A stretch of DNA of 64,000 nt from Polaribacter huanghezhanensis. Lineage in GTDB: Bacteria; Bacteroidota; Bacteroidia; Flavobacteriales; Flavobacteriaceae. Shown here piece by piece: positions 7,808-15,761 of the stretch. The first letter of the stretch is position 1. Each line of letters opens with the position of its first letter. Position numbers and translations under genes: made by a program. The notes under the pieces are model-generated. The model did no database searches and was not told where the DNA came from. It saw only the letters and a program-made list of their open reading frames with translations. The stretch lies in contig NZ_CP128595.1 of the NCBI RefSeq assembly GCF_030444335.1, forward strand, positions 1,736,001-1,800,000, read 5' to 3'.

Positions 7808-9205
7808 ATGAACACTAAATACACAGATTTAATAGAACAAACTTTCGATTTTCCTCAAGAGGAATTTCGCACCGAAAACAACAACTTGTTTTTTCATGAT
7901 ATTGATTTAGCAAAGTTGGTTGAACAATATGGAACGCCTTTAAAATTCACATACCTACCAAAAGTATCTGAGAACATAAAAAGGGCTCAAAATTGGTTTC
8001 AATCTTCTATGAAAAAGTACAACTATAAAGGAGATTACTTTTATAGTTATTGTACTAAAAGTTCGCATTTTAAATTTATTCTAGACGAAGCTTTAACAAA
8101 CAATATTCATATAGAAACTTCGTCTGCTTTTGATTTAGATATTATTAAAAATCTAAAAGCTGAAGGAAAAATAAAAGACGATACTTTTATCATTTGTAAT
8201 GGCTTTAAACGAAATGAATACATAGAAAACATTGGAGAGTTGATAAATTCTAACCATAAAAATTGCATTCCGATTATTGATAATTATGAAGAACTTCCAT
8301 TGCTTCAAGAACAAACAGCTAAAAAGTTTAAAGTCGGAATTAGAATTGCATCCGAAGAAGAACCAAAATTTGAATTCTACACAAGTAGATTGGGAATAGG
8401 TTATAAAAATATTGTATCATTTTACGAAAGAGAAATAGCTGATAATCCGCAGGTAGAACTTAAAATGTTACACTTTTTTATCAATACAGGAATTAGAGAT
8501 AATGCATATTATTGGAACGAATTGTTAAAATGTATCAGCGTTTACATCAGATTAAAAAAGGCTTGTCCTACTTTAGATAGTTTAAATATTGGTGGCGGAT
8601 TTCCAATTAAAAATTCGCTAAATTTTGATTATGATTATCAATATATGATTGATGAAATTATCAACCAAATAAACGAAGCGTGTAAAAATGCAGAAGTAGA
8701 TGTGCCTAATATTTTTACAGAATTTGGTAGCTTTACTGTCGGCGAAGCTGGCGGAGCAATTTATGAAGTCTTGTATCAAAAGAAACAAAATGACAGAGAG
8801 CGTTGGAATATGATAAATTCATCATTTATTACAACATTGCCAGATTCTTGGGCAATTAATAAGCGGTTTATTATGTTGCCAATTAATAAATGGAACAGAC
8901 AATATGAACGTGTTTTATTAGGTGGTTTAACCTGTGATAGCGATGATTATTACAATTCTGAACAACACGTAAATGCTATTTATTTGCCTATTTATGAAAA
9001 AGAAAAACCTTTGTATATTGGTTTTTTTAACACAGGCGCTTATCAAGAATCTATTGGTGGTTTTGGTGGTTTGCAACATTGTTTAATTCCGCACCCAAAA
9101 CACCTATTAATAAACAAAGATTGTAAAGGAAACATTACAACCAAAGTATTTAAAGAACAACAAAAAAGTAAAGAATTATTATCAATATTAGGATATGAAA
9201 ACTAG
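7808..9205 (+). CDS. speA: Arginine decarboxylase, PLP fold type III
   Basis: The 465-aa protein has the alanine-racemase-type barrel and C-terminal beta domain of the ornithine/diaminopimelate/arginine decarboxylase superfamily. The PLP lysine is probably Lys84 in YSYCTKSSHFKF; the glycine-rich phosphate site is LNIGGGFPIKNS. It is much shorter than enterobacterial SpeA (about 650 aa) but similar to the enzymes annotated as arginine decarboxylase in flavobacteria. It should convert arginine to agmatine in the cytoplasm. The next gene, agmatinase, overlaps its end by 11 bp, which supports arginine as substrate and translational coupling. Expression is probably controlled by the structured leader. 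Confidence 0.85.
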   Translation: MNTKYTDLIEQTFDFPQEEFRTENNNLFFHDIDLAKLVEQYGTPLKFTYLPKVSENIKRAQNWFQSSMKKYNYKGDYFYSYCTKSSHFKFILDEALTNNIHIETSSAFDLDIIKNLKAEGKIKDDTFIICNGFKRNEYIENIGELINSNHKNCIPIIDNYEELPLLQEQTAKKFKVGIRIASEEEPKFEFYTSRLGIGYKNIVSFYEREIADNPQVELKMLHFFINTGIRDNAYYWNELLKCISVYIRLKKACPTLDSLNIGGGFPIKNSLNFDYDYQYMIDEIINQINEACKNAEVDVPNIFTEFGSFTVGEAGGAIYEVLYQKKQNDRERWNMINSSFITTLPDSWAINKRFIMLPINKWNRQYERVLLGGLTCDSDDYYNSEQHVNAIYLPIYEKEKPLYIGFFNTGAYQESIGGFGGLQHCLIPHPKHLLINKDCKGNITTKVFKEQQKSKELLSILGYEN

Positions 9206-10142
9206 TAAAACATACGCAGGAATTCATGAAAACTATTCAAAAATAGAACAATCAAAAATTGTTTTAATTCCAGTTCCTTATGATGGAACAAGTACATGGC
9301 AAAAAGGGGCTGATAAAGGACCAGAAGCGTTTTTAAATGCTTCAGAAAACATGGAATTGTATGATATCGAAACCGATTCTGAAGTATACAAAGAAGGTAT
9401 TTTCTTAGCAGATGCAATTACCGAAAATTCATCGCCAGAGGCGATGGTAAATGCAGTGCATCAAACAACGAAAGAGTACATTAATAAAAATAAATTTGTA
9501 ACACTTTTTGGTGGAGAACATTCAATTTCTATTGGTACAATAAGAGCATTTAATGAGTGTTTTGACAATTTATCTGTTTTGCATATTGATGCGCATGCAG
9601 ATTTACGTAAAGAATACGAAGGTTCTTCTTGCAATCACGCTTGTGCGGTTTATGAAGCAAATCAAACTACAAATTTGGTGCAAGTTGGAATTAGAAGTAT
9701 GGATATTTCTGAAAAAAGAGTAATGAATTTGGACAAAGTTTTTTTTGCACACGATATGGTGGTAAATGAAGATTGGATGGACGACGTGATCGACCAATTA
9801 ACGAGTAATGTGTTTATTACGTTTGATTTAGACGCGTTAGATGCATCCTTAATGCCATCAACAGGAACTCCAGAACCTGGCGGATTGTTTTATTACGAAA
9901 CCTTAGAGTTTTTAAAGAAAGTGTTTGAAGAAAAAAATGTGGTTGGTTTTGATATGGTTGAATTGTGTCCGAATGAAAATGAAAAATCTTCAGATTTTTT
10001 AGCTGCAAAATTGTATTATAAAATGTTGAGTTATAAATTTATGTCTAATGATGATACTTATGACACAGATGATTCAGTAAATTCTGATAATCCGTTTAGT
10101 AAATTATCAAAATTTAAAAATGATAACGATAATGATTTTTAG
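9195..10142 (+). CDS. speB: Agmatinase (arginase/ureohydrolase family)
   Basis: The 315-aa ureohydrolase has the binuclear manganese ligands His109 (GGEHSIS), Asp132, His134 and Asp136 (HIDAHADLR), and Asp211 and Asp213 (TFDLDALDAS). It should hydrolyse agmatine to putrescine and urea. Arginase or formimidoglutamase are alternatives within the family, but position directly after the arginine decarboxylase, with overlapping reading frames, points to agmatinase. The C-terminal tail (about 285-315) is Asp/Asn/Ser-rich and low in complexity. Confidence 0.9.
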   Translation: MKTSKTYAGIHENYSKIEQSKIVLIPVPYDGTSTWQKGADKGPEAFLNASENMELYDIETDSEVYKEGIFLADAITENSSPEAMVNAVHQTTKEYINKNKFVTLFGGEHSISIGTIRAFNECFDNLSVLHIDAHADLRKEYEGSSCNHACAVYEANQTTNLVQVGIRSMDISEKRVMNLDKVFFAHDMVVNEDWMDDVIDQLTSNVFITFDLDALDASLMPSTGTPEPGGLFYYETLEFLKKVFEEKNVVGFDMVELCPNENEKSSDFLAAKLYYKMLSYKFMSNDDTYDTDDSVNSDNPFSKLSKFKNDNDNDF

Positions 10143-10151
10143 ATTTTAGAA

Positions 10152-11681
10152 ATGATTCAAAATATAGAAAACATAGAACTGCAATTTTTAACGCTTGATG
10201 ATTATAAAGCGTTAAAAAAAGCAATGATTGAAGCGTATGCAACAATGCCAGATTCGTATTGGAGAGAATCTCAAATAAAAGCATTAATTGATAAATTTCC
10301 AAAAGGACAAGTGGTTATTAAAATTAATGGAGAATTGGCTGGTTGTGCTTTATCTATTGTGGTAGACTATGATAGTTTTGATGATAAACATACCTATGAA
10401 GATATTACAGGCAAATATACGTTTGATACACACAAAGAAGACGGCGATGTTTTATACGGAATTGATGTTTTTATAAAAGCAGAATACAGAGGTTTGCGTT
10501 TGGGAAGAAGGTTGTACGATTACAGAAAAGAGCTTGCAGAAAAATTAAATTTAAGAGGCATTGCTTTTGGAGGAAGAATTCCGAATTACCATAAATTTGA
10601 GACAACTTTATCACCCAAAGAATATATCGAAAAAGTAAAGCGCAAAGAAATTCACGATCCAGTTTTAAATTTTCAGATTTCAAACGATTTTCATCCAACA
10701 AAAATTTTAAATGGCTATTTAGAAGGTGATGAGAAATCGGGGGAATTTGCAGTTTTGCTAGAATGGGATAATATTTACTACAAGAAAAAATCTAAAAAAG
10801 CAGCGACTAAAAAAACGGTGGTTCGCTTAGGGTTAATTCAGTGGCAAATGCGTTTGTATAAAGATTTGGAGGAATTAATGCAACAAGCAGAATATTTTGT
10901 GGATGCTGTTTCTGCCTATCGTTCTGATTTTGCGTTGTTTCCAGAGTTTTTTAATGCGCCATTAATGGCTGATAATAATCATTTACCAGAATCTGAAGCG
11001 ATAAGAGAATTGGCAAAATACACGCCAAAAATTGTACAGAAATTTTCTGAGTTGGCAATTACGTACAACATCAATATTATTACTGGAAGCATGCCAGAGC
11101 TTAAAGGAGAGTTGTTGTATAATGTGGGTTATATCTGCAAAAGAGACGGAACAACAGATCGTTATGAAAAACTACATGTAACTCCAGATGAAGCAAAAGT
11201 TTGGGGTATGCAAGGCGGAAATGAACTGAAAACTTTTGATACTGATTGTGGTAAAATTGGCGTGCTAATTTGTTACGATTCTGAGTTTCCTGAATTGAGT
11301 AGATTGTTGGCTGATGAAGGCATGGATATTTTATTTATTCCGTTTTTAACAGATACACAAAACGGTTATTCTAGAGTGCGTCATTGTGCGCAAGCTAGAG
11401 CCATAGAAAACGAATGTTATGTAGCCATTGCGGGTAGTGTTGGCAATTTGCCAAAAGTAAATAATATGGATATTCAGTATGCACAATCGATGGTTTTTAC
11501 ACCCTGTGATTTTTCGTTTCCAGCAAACGGAATTAAGGCGGAAGCAACCACAAATACTGAAATGATATTAATTGCTGATGTTGATTTAAATTTACTAAAA
11601 GATTTAAATCAGTTTGGTAGCGTACGAAATTTAAAAGATAGAAGAACAGATATCTTTGAAGTAAAAAAACTTAAAAAATAA
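10152..11681 (+). CDS. GNAT acetyltransferase fused to a carbon-nitrogen hydrolase
   Basis: The 509-aa fusion has an N-terminal GNAT domain (about 1-200; acetyl-CoA loop region EYRGLRLGRRLYDYRKEL) and a C-terminal nitrilase-superfamily domain (about 222-505). The hydrolase triad is intact: Glu265 in FPEFFNAP, Lys340 in RYEKLHVTPDE, Cys374 in VLICYDSEFPE. RimI-like/nitrilase fusions form a recognised branch of the superfamily whose substrate is not settled. It starts 9 bp after agmatinase and 11 bp before the deoxyhypusine-synthase-like gene, so it probably acts on a polyamine or an acylated or carbamoylated intermediate; that is inference. Confidence 0.9.
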   Translation: MIQNIENIELQFLTLDDYKALKKAMIEAYATMPDSYWRESQIKALIDKFPKGQVVIKINGELAGCALSIVVDYDSFDDKHTYEDITGKYTFDTHKEDGDVLYGIDVFIKAEYRGLRLGRRLYDYRKELAEKLNLRGIAFGGRIPNYHKFETTLSPKEYIEKVKRKEIHDPVLNFQISNDFHPTKILNGYLEGDEKSGEFAVLLEWDNIYYKKKSKKAATKKTVVRLGLIQWQMRLYKDLEELMQQAEYFVDAVSAYRSDFALFPEFFNAPLMADNNHLPESEAIRELAKYTPKIVQKFSELAITYNINIITGSMPELKGELLYNVGYICKRDGTTDRYEKLHVTPDEAKVWGMQGGNELKTFDTDCGKIGVLICYDSEFPELSRLLADEGMDILFIPFLTDTQNGYSRVRHCAQARAIENECYVAIAGSVGNLPKVNNMDIQYAQSMVFTPCDFSFPANGIKAEATTNTEMILIADVDLNLLKDLNQFGSVRNLKDRRTDIFEVKKLKK

Positions 11682-11692
11682 TTATTATTAAA

Positions 11693-12661
11693 ATGAATAA
11701 ACCAATTACAAATTTTATTGAAAAATATTTTTTGCATTTTAATGCGGCATCTTTGGTTGATGCGGCAAAAGGATATGAAACACAATTAAATCAAGGTTCT
11801 AAAATGTTAGTTTCTTTAGCAGGAGCGATGAGTACAGCAGAATTAGGAAAGATTTTTGCAGAAATGATTCGTCAAGATAAAGTACATATCATTTCTTGTA
11901 CGGGTGCAAATTTAGAAGAAGATGTTATGAACTTGGTAGCACATTCTCATTATAAACGTGTTCCTAATTACAGAGATTTAACTCCGCAAGACGAGTGGGA
12001 TTTATTAGAAAAAGGATTGAATAGAGTTACCGATACGTGCATTCCAGAAGAAGAAGCGTTTAGAAGAATTCAAAAGCATATTGTAAAAATTTGGAAAGAA
12101 GCAGAAGCAAATGGAGAACGTTATTTGCCACATGAATACATGTATAAATTGTTACTTTCTGGAGTTTTAGAAGAGTATTATGAAATCGATATTAAAAATT
12201 CTTGGATGTACGCAGCAGCAGAAAAGAACCTTCCAATTATTGTTCCTGGCTGGGAAGATTCCACGATGGGAAACATCTTTGCATCTTATGTAATGAAAGG
12301 AGAATTAAAAGCTTCTACCATGAAATCTGGAATTGAATACATGACATTTTTGGCAGATTGGTACACAAATAATTCAGCAAACGGAATTGGATTTTTTCAA
12401 ATTGGTGGAGGAATTGCAGGAGATTTTCCAATCTGTGTAGTGCCAATGTTATATCAAGATATGGAAAGACCAGAAACGCCATTTTGGAGTTATTTCTGTC
12501 AGATTTCTGATTCAACTACAAGTTATGGTTCGTATTCTGGAGCAGTTCCGAACGAGAAAATTACTTGGGGAAAATTAGATATTGACACACCAAAATTTAT
12601 TATAGAAAGTGATGCGACTATTGTTGCACCGTTAATTTTTGCTTATTTATTAGAAATGTAA
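11693..12661 (+). CDS. Deoxyhypusine-synthase-like protein (probable homospermidine synthase)
   Basis: The 322-aa protein belongs to the deoxyhypusine synthase family: NAD-binding segments (SLAGAMSTAELG, SCTGANLEEDVMNL), FFQIGGGIAGDFPI, and the catalytic lysine in ITWGKLD (Lys294), the position of the lysine that forms the enzyme-imine intermediate. Bacteria lack the eIF5A hypusine substrate; bacterial members transfer an aminobutyl group between polyamines. With arginine decarboxylase and agmatinase immediately upstream, and homospermidine reported as a major polyamine in flavobacteria, homospermidine synthesis from putrescine is the likely role. It is the last enzyme gene of the operon. Confidence 0.82.
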   Translation: MNKPITNFIEKYFLHFNAASLVDAAKGYETQLNQGSKMLVSLAGAMSTAELGKIFAEMIRQDKVHIISCTGANLEEDVMNLVAHSHYKRVPNYRDLTPQDEWDLLEKGLNRVTDTCIPEEEAFRRIQKHIVKIWKEAEANGERYLPHEYMYKLLLSGVLEEYYEIDIKNSWMYAAAEKNLPIIVPGWEDSTMGNIFASYVMKGELKASTMKSGIEYMTFLADWYTNNSANGIGFFQIGGGIAGDFPICVVPMLYQDMERPETPFWSYFCQISDSTTSYGSYSGAVPNEKITWGKLDIDTPKFIIESDATIVAPLIFAYLLEM

Positions 12662-12668
12662 ATTAAAA

Positions 12669-12688
12669 ATGTTATTTAAAAATAACAT
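12669..12688 (+). other. Intergenic hairpin
   Basis: A perfect inverted repeat ATGTTATTT / AAATAACAT with a 2-nt centre lies just after the deoxyhypusine-synthase-like gene. It has no following T-run, so it is more likely an mRNA processing or stability element than a terminator. Confidence 0.5.
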
Positions 12689-12709
12689 AGAATAAAAAAA
12701 CAAATTAAA

Positions 12710-12997
12710 ATGAAACGAGTAATTGTAGACTACGCAAAACTAACCACAGACATATTAGATATGTTAGTAGAAAAATATCCTGATGGATATGATTATTCTG
12801 ATGTAATTTCTTTTAAGAACGCTAAAGGAGAAACCATTAAAGCGGTTGAAGTAAAAACAGAGGATACTATTTATCTTGTAAAAATTAGCTCTAAATTAGA
12901 ACAAACAATGGAAGATTATGCAGAAGATGAAGATTCTTTTGAAGAAGAAGATTTTGAATTGAATGATGACATTGAAGAAAGTACAGATGATTTTTAA
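12710..12997 (+). CDS. Small acidic conserved hypothetical protein
   Basis: A 95-aa protein with a folded-looking first half (about 1-65, alternating hydrophobic pattern VIVDYAKLTTDILDMLVEKY and AVEVKTEDTIYLVKIS) and a strongly acidic tail (about 66-95, mainly D and E). I recognise no domain. It lies 48 bp after the deoxyhypusine-synthase-like gene, behind a hairpin, and 12 bp before the VOC gene. It could be part of the polyamine transcript; an acidic protein could bind cationic polyamines, but that is only a thought. Confidence 0.75.
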   Translation: MKRVIVDYAKLTTDILDMLVEKYPDGYDYSDVISFKNAKGETIKAVEVKTEDTIYLVKISSKLEQTMEDYAEDEDSFEEEDFELNDDIEESTDDF

Positions 12998-13009
12998 AAC
13001 ATTTATATT

Positions 13010-13420
13010 ATGAATTCATTATTTCATTTATCGTTGCCGTGTAAAGGAATTGAAAGTACGAAGAACTTTTATGTAAATATTCTTGGCGCAAATTTAGGTA
13101 GAAACACAAATCAATGGTTAGATATTGATTTGTACAACCATCAGATCACTTTTACAAAATCTGGAGATTTTAATTTTGCTTTTAAAAATTATAAGTTCGA
13201 AGGCACCATTTTACCTTCTTTTCATTTTGGCGTTATTTTATCTAAAGAAACTTGGACGAATCTTTATGAAAAATTGATTACATCAAAAACGATCTATATC
13301 GAGAAAACATCATTTTTAAAAGATAAAAATGGTGAACATATTTCATTTTTTGTTAAAGATCCAAACGGTTACGTTGTAGAGTTTAAGCATTTTATAAAAC
13401 AAGAAACCATTTTTTCTTAA
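13010..13420 (+). CDS. VOC (glyoxalase/dioxygenase fold) family protein
   Basis: A single 136-aa VOC domain with two beta-alpha-beta-beta-beta modules: FHLSLPCKGIESTKNFYVNIL at the N-terminus and a C-terminal FFVKDPNGYVVEFKHF with the usual metal-ligand Glu. The substrate is not predictable. A clear paralogue lies at 32643-33062 with the same layout. It ends at a strong terminator and may be the last gene of the transcript that starts with the polyamine genes. Confidence 0.88.
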   Translation: MNSLFHLSLPCKGIESTKNFYVNILGANLGRNTNQWLDIDLYNHQITFTKSGDFNFAFKNYKFEGTILPSFHFGVILSKETWTNLYEKLITSKTIYIEKTSFLKDKNGEHISFFVKDPNGYVVEFKHFIKQETIFS

Positions 13421-13425
13421 TAAAG

Positions 13426-13453
13426 AAGCCTTACAATTTTTGTAAGGCTTTTT
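13426..13453 (+). terminator. Intrinsic terminator after the VOC gene
   Basis: A 10-bp stem AAGCCTTACA (13426-13435) / TGTAAGGCTT (13441-13450) is followed by a T-run. Confidence 0.9.
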
Positions 13454-13502
13454 AGTTTTTACAACTTCACTTTTCTTATTTTTATCATCTATAATATTCA
13501 AA

Positions 13503-14330
13503 ATGGTAAAACGAATCTTACTTTTTCTACTGATCTTCCTTATAAGTACTATAGGGTATTATTTCTTTTCTGGTACAGAGACAGCAAACAACTCTAGTCT
13601 AGAACAAGAACCAAAAAGCAGAGATTCAATAGTACATGTTACACCTATTTATGTAAATTTTTTACTTCCTGCATCAACTAAAAATCAACAAGTAAATCAC
13701 CTAAAATATAGTTTTTCTTATAGCGAAAAAGATGAACAAGCAGAATGGGTTGCTTATAAATTGTTTAAAAATTCGGTAAATAATTCTATCAAGAGGAGAA
13801 ATAAATTCAGAGAAGATGTAAAAGTGACAACAGGTTCAGCTACTTTAAATGATTACAGAAATTCTGGATATGACAGAGGACATTTAGCGCCAGCAAAAGC
13901 AATGTCTTTTAATGATATTACAATGAGCGAAAGTTTTTTCATGAGTAATATGAGTCCGCAAAAACCATCATTTAATAGAGGGATTTGGAAAAAATTAGAA
14001 GAAAAAGTAAGAAGTTGGATTTTAATCAGCGATTCTTTATATGTGGTTACTGGTCCAGCTTTAGAAAACCCGTTAGGAAAAATAGGAGAGAACCAAGTTA
14101 CAGTTCCTCGATATTATTACAAATCTATTATTCGATTTAATGAGGATAAACTATTTGGAATCGGATTTTTACTGAAAAACGAAAAATCAAATAATGATGT
14201 AGTAACCTTCAGTGTTTCTATTGATAGCATTGAAAAAGTTACAGGATTAGATTTTTTTCATCAACTCGATAATACGATTCAAAATCAGCTTGAAAGCAAT
14301 TCAAACTACCAATTATTTCTACAAAAATAA
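13503..14330 (+). CDS. DNA/RNA non-specific endonuclease, membrane-anchored or secreted
   Basis: The 275-aa protein begins with a hydrophobic segment (about 4-22) that acts as signal or anchor, so the enzyme works outside the cytoplasm. The beta-beta-alpha-metal nuclease domain carries the NUC1 signature YDRGHLAPA with catalytic His127 and, downstream, the magnesium-ligand motif SNMSPQ. Family members degrade single- and double-stranded DNA and RNA, typically for nutrient scavenging. Both sides have terminators, so it is transcribed alone. Confidence 0.92.
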   Translation: MVKRILLFLLIFLISTIGYYFFSGTETANNSSLEQEPKSRDSIVHVTPIYVNFLLPASTKNQQVNHLKYSFSYSEKDEQAEWVAYKLFKNSVNNSIKRRNKFREDVKVTTGSATLNDYRNSGYDRGHLAPAKAMSFNDITMSESFFMSNMSPQKPSFNRGIWKKLEEKVRSWILISDSLYVVTGPALENPLGKIGENQVTVPRYYYKSIIRFNEDKLFGIGFLLKNEKSNNDVVTFSVSIDSIEKVTGLDFFHQLDNTIQNQLESNSNYQLFLQK

Positions 14331-14354
14331 AGCTCGTTTTTTAAAACGAGCTTT
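14329..14354. terminator. Bidirectional terminator between convergent genes
   Basis: A 12-bp perfect stem AAAGCTCGTTTT / AAAACGAGCTTT with a 2-nt centre starts within the endonuclease stop codon and precedes the convergent dipeptidase gene. Confidence 0.8.
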
Positions 14355-14378
14355 ACATTATTTTATATAGAAAAAGGG

Positions 14379-15692
14379 TTAAACTTCTTCTCCATTTTGA
14401 ATTTTCTGAGCAACTTCTTGCACTTTATCTAAAACTCTTAATAAGTTTCCTCCCCATAGTTTTGCAATTTCTGCTTCTGTATAACCTCTTTTTACCAATT
14501 CTAAAGTAACGTTAAATGTTTCTGATGCATCGTTCCATCCTTCAACACCGCCACCACCATCAAAATCAGAACTGATTCCAACATGGTCAATTCCAATTTT
14601 ATTTACCATATAATCAATATGATCAACAAAATCAGAAACGTTTACTGGATCAAATTTATCAGAATTTTCAGCCATCTTTTCTTTAGCTAATTTTCTAATT
14701 TTCATGTATTGCTCATAATAGGCTTCTTGCGCTTTTTCGTCTAATTTTCTTGCATCAGCTCTAGAGATTATGTTAACTCCTTGCTCTTTGGCAATTTCTT
14801 CTATAAAAGCAGTTGCCTCTTTATTATAGGCATCATTTTTTTCTGTATTTACGTATGCGTTAAATGCAACAGTTTGTACAACACCACCGTTTTCTTTGAT
14901 CCATTCTAATTGCTCATCATCTAAATTTCTACTGTGATTACACAAAGCTCTTGCAGAAGAATGTGAAGCTATAATGGGCGCTTTTGATAAACGAATTATA
15001 TCTTTCATAGAAGATTTTGCTGGATGAGAAACATCAATCATAATGCCCCATTTATTCATTTCTTTAATAACTTCTTCTCCTAAAGGACTTACGCCACCAT
15101 ACAACCATTTGTCATCTTTCTCTCCGGTGTTAGAATCACACAATTGACTATGACCATTATGAGATAAAGACATATATCTTGCTCCTAAATCGTAAAATTC
15201 TTTGACTCTTTTAATATCTTTTCCAATTGGATAGCCATTTTCGACACCAATCATTGCAACTTTTTTACCTGAAGCATAAATTCTTCTAGCATCAGCAGAA
15301 GTAAGTGCTAATTCTATTTTATCTGGAGCAATTTCTTCGGTAAGTTTATGAATAGCTGTAAATTTTGAAATAGCATTTTTATACGCTTTGTCAAATCCTT
15401 CATCTGTTAAATCCCCTTGACCAGTATACACAATAAACCAAGAAACATCTAAACCACCTGCTATCATTTTAGGAAGATTTACTTGGTTTCCTAAATCTTG
15501 TGTGTAATTTTTTTCAGTAGTAAAATTATTGACATTAATATCATTATGTGTATCAACAGTCATAACCCTTTCATGTATACCTTTTGCTTTTGTTAATAAT
15601 TCTGCCGCTAGTGTTTTGTTATCTTTTTTTGTTTCTGTTTTACAAGAAACAATTAGTAGAAGTGATGCAACTAAAAGTTTAAAATTTTTCAT
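14379..15692 (-). CDS. Membrane dipeptidase, peptidase family M19 (lipoprotein)
   Basis: The 437-aa protein has a lipoprotein signal ending in LIVSC (Cys17), so it is anchored in an envelope membrane. The M19 zinc dipeptidase domain shows VDTHNDINV (first zinc ligands), MIDVSHPAKSS, IASHSSARALCNHSRNL and the C-terminal HVGISSDFDGGGG. Family members hydrolyse dipeptides, including some D-residue substrates. A 50-residue segment around 290-340 is more charged than the core and may be a lid. It is transcribed singly. Confidence 0.93.
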   Translation of the reverse strand: MKNFKLLVASLLLIVSCKTETKKDNKTLAAELLTKAKGIHERVMTVDTHNDINVNNFTTEKNYTQDLGNQVNLPKMIAGGLDVSWFIVYTGQGDLTDEGFDKAYKNAISKFTAIHKLTEEIAPDKIELALTSADARRIYASGKKVAMIGVENGYPIGKDIKRVKEFYDLGARYMSLSHNGHSQLCDSNTGEKDDKWLYGGVSPLGEEVIKEMNKWGIMIDVSHPAKSSMKDIIRLSKAPIIASHSSARALCNHSRNLDDEQLEWIKENGGVVQTVAFNAYVNTEKNDAYNKEATAFIEEIAKEQGVNIISRADARKLDEKAQEAYYEQYMKIRKLAKEKMAENSDKFDPVNVSDFVDHIDYMVNKIGIDHVGISSDFDGGGGVEGWNDASETFNVTLELVKRGYTEAEIAKLWGGNLLRVLDKVQEVAQKIQNGEEV

Positions 15693-15761
15693 TGGAAAAT
15701 TGATTTAGGTTCATGTAATTTAATAAGTGATAAATATAAAGATAGAATTTTGAAAAATAAG

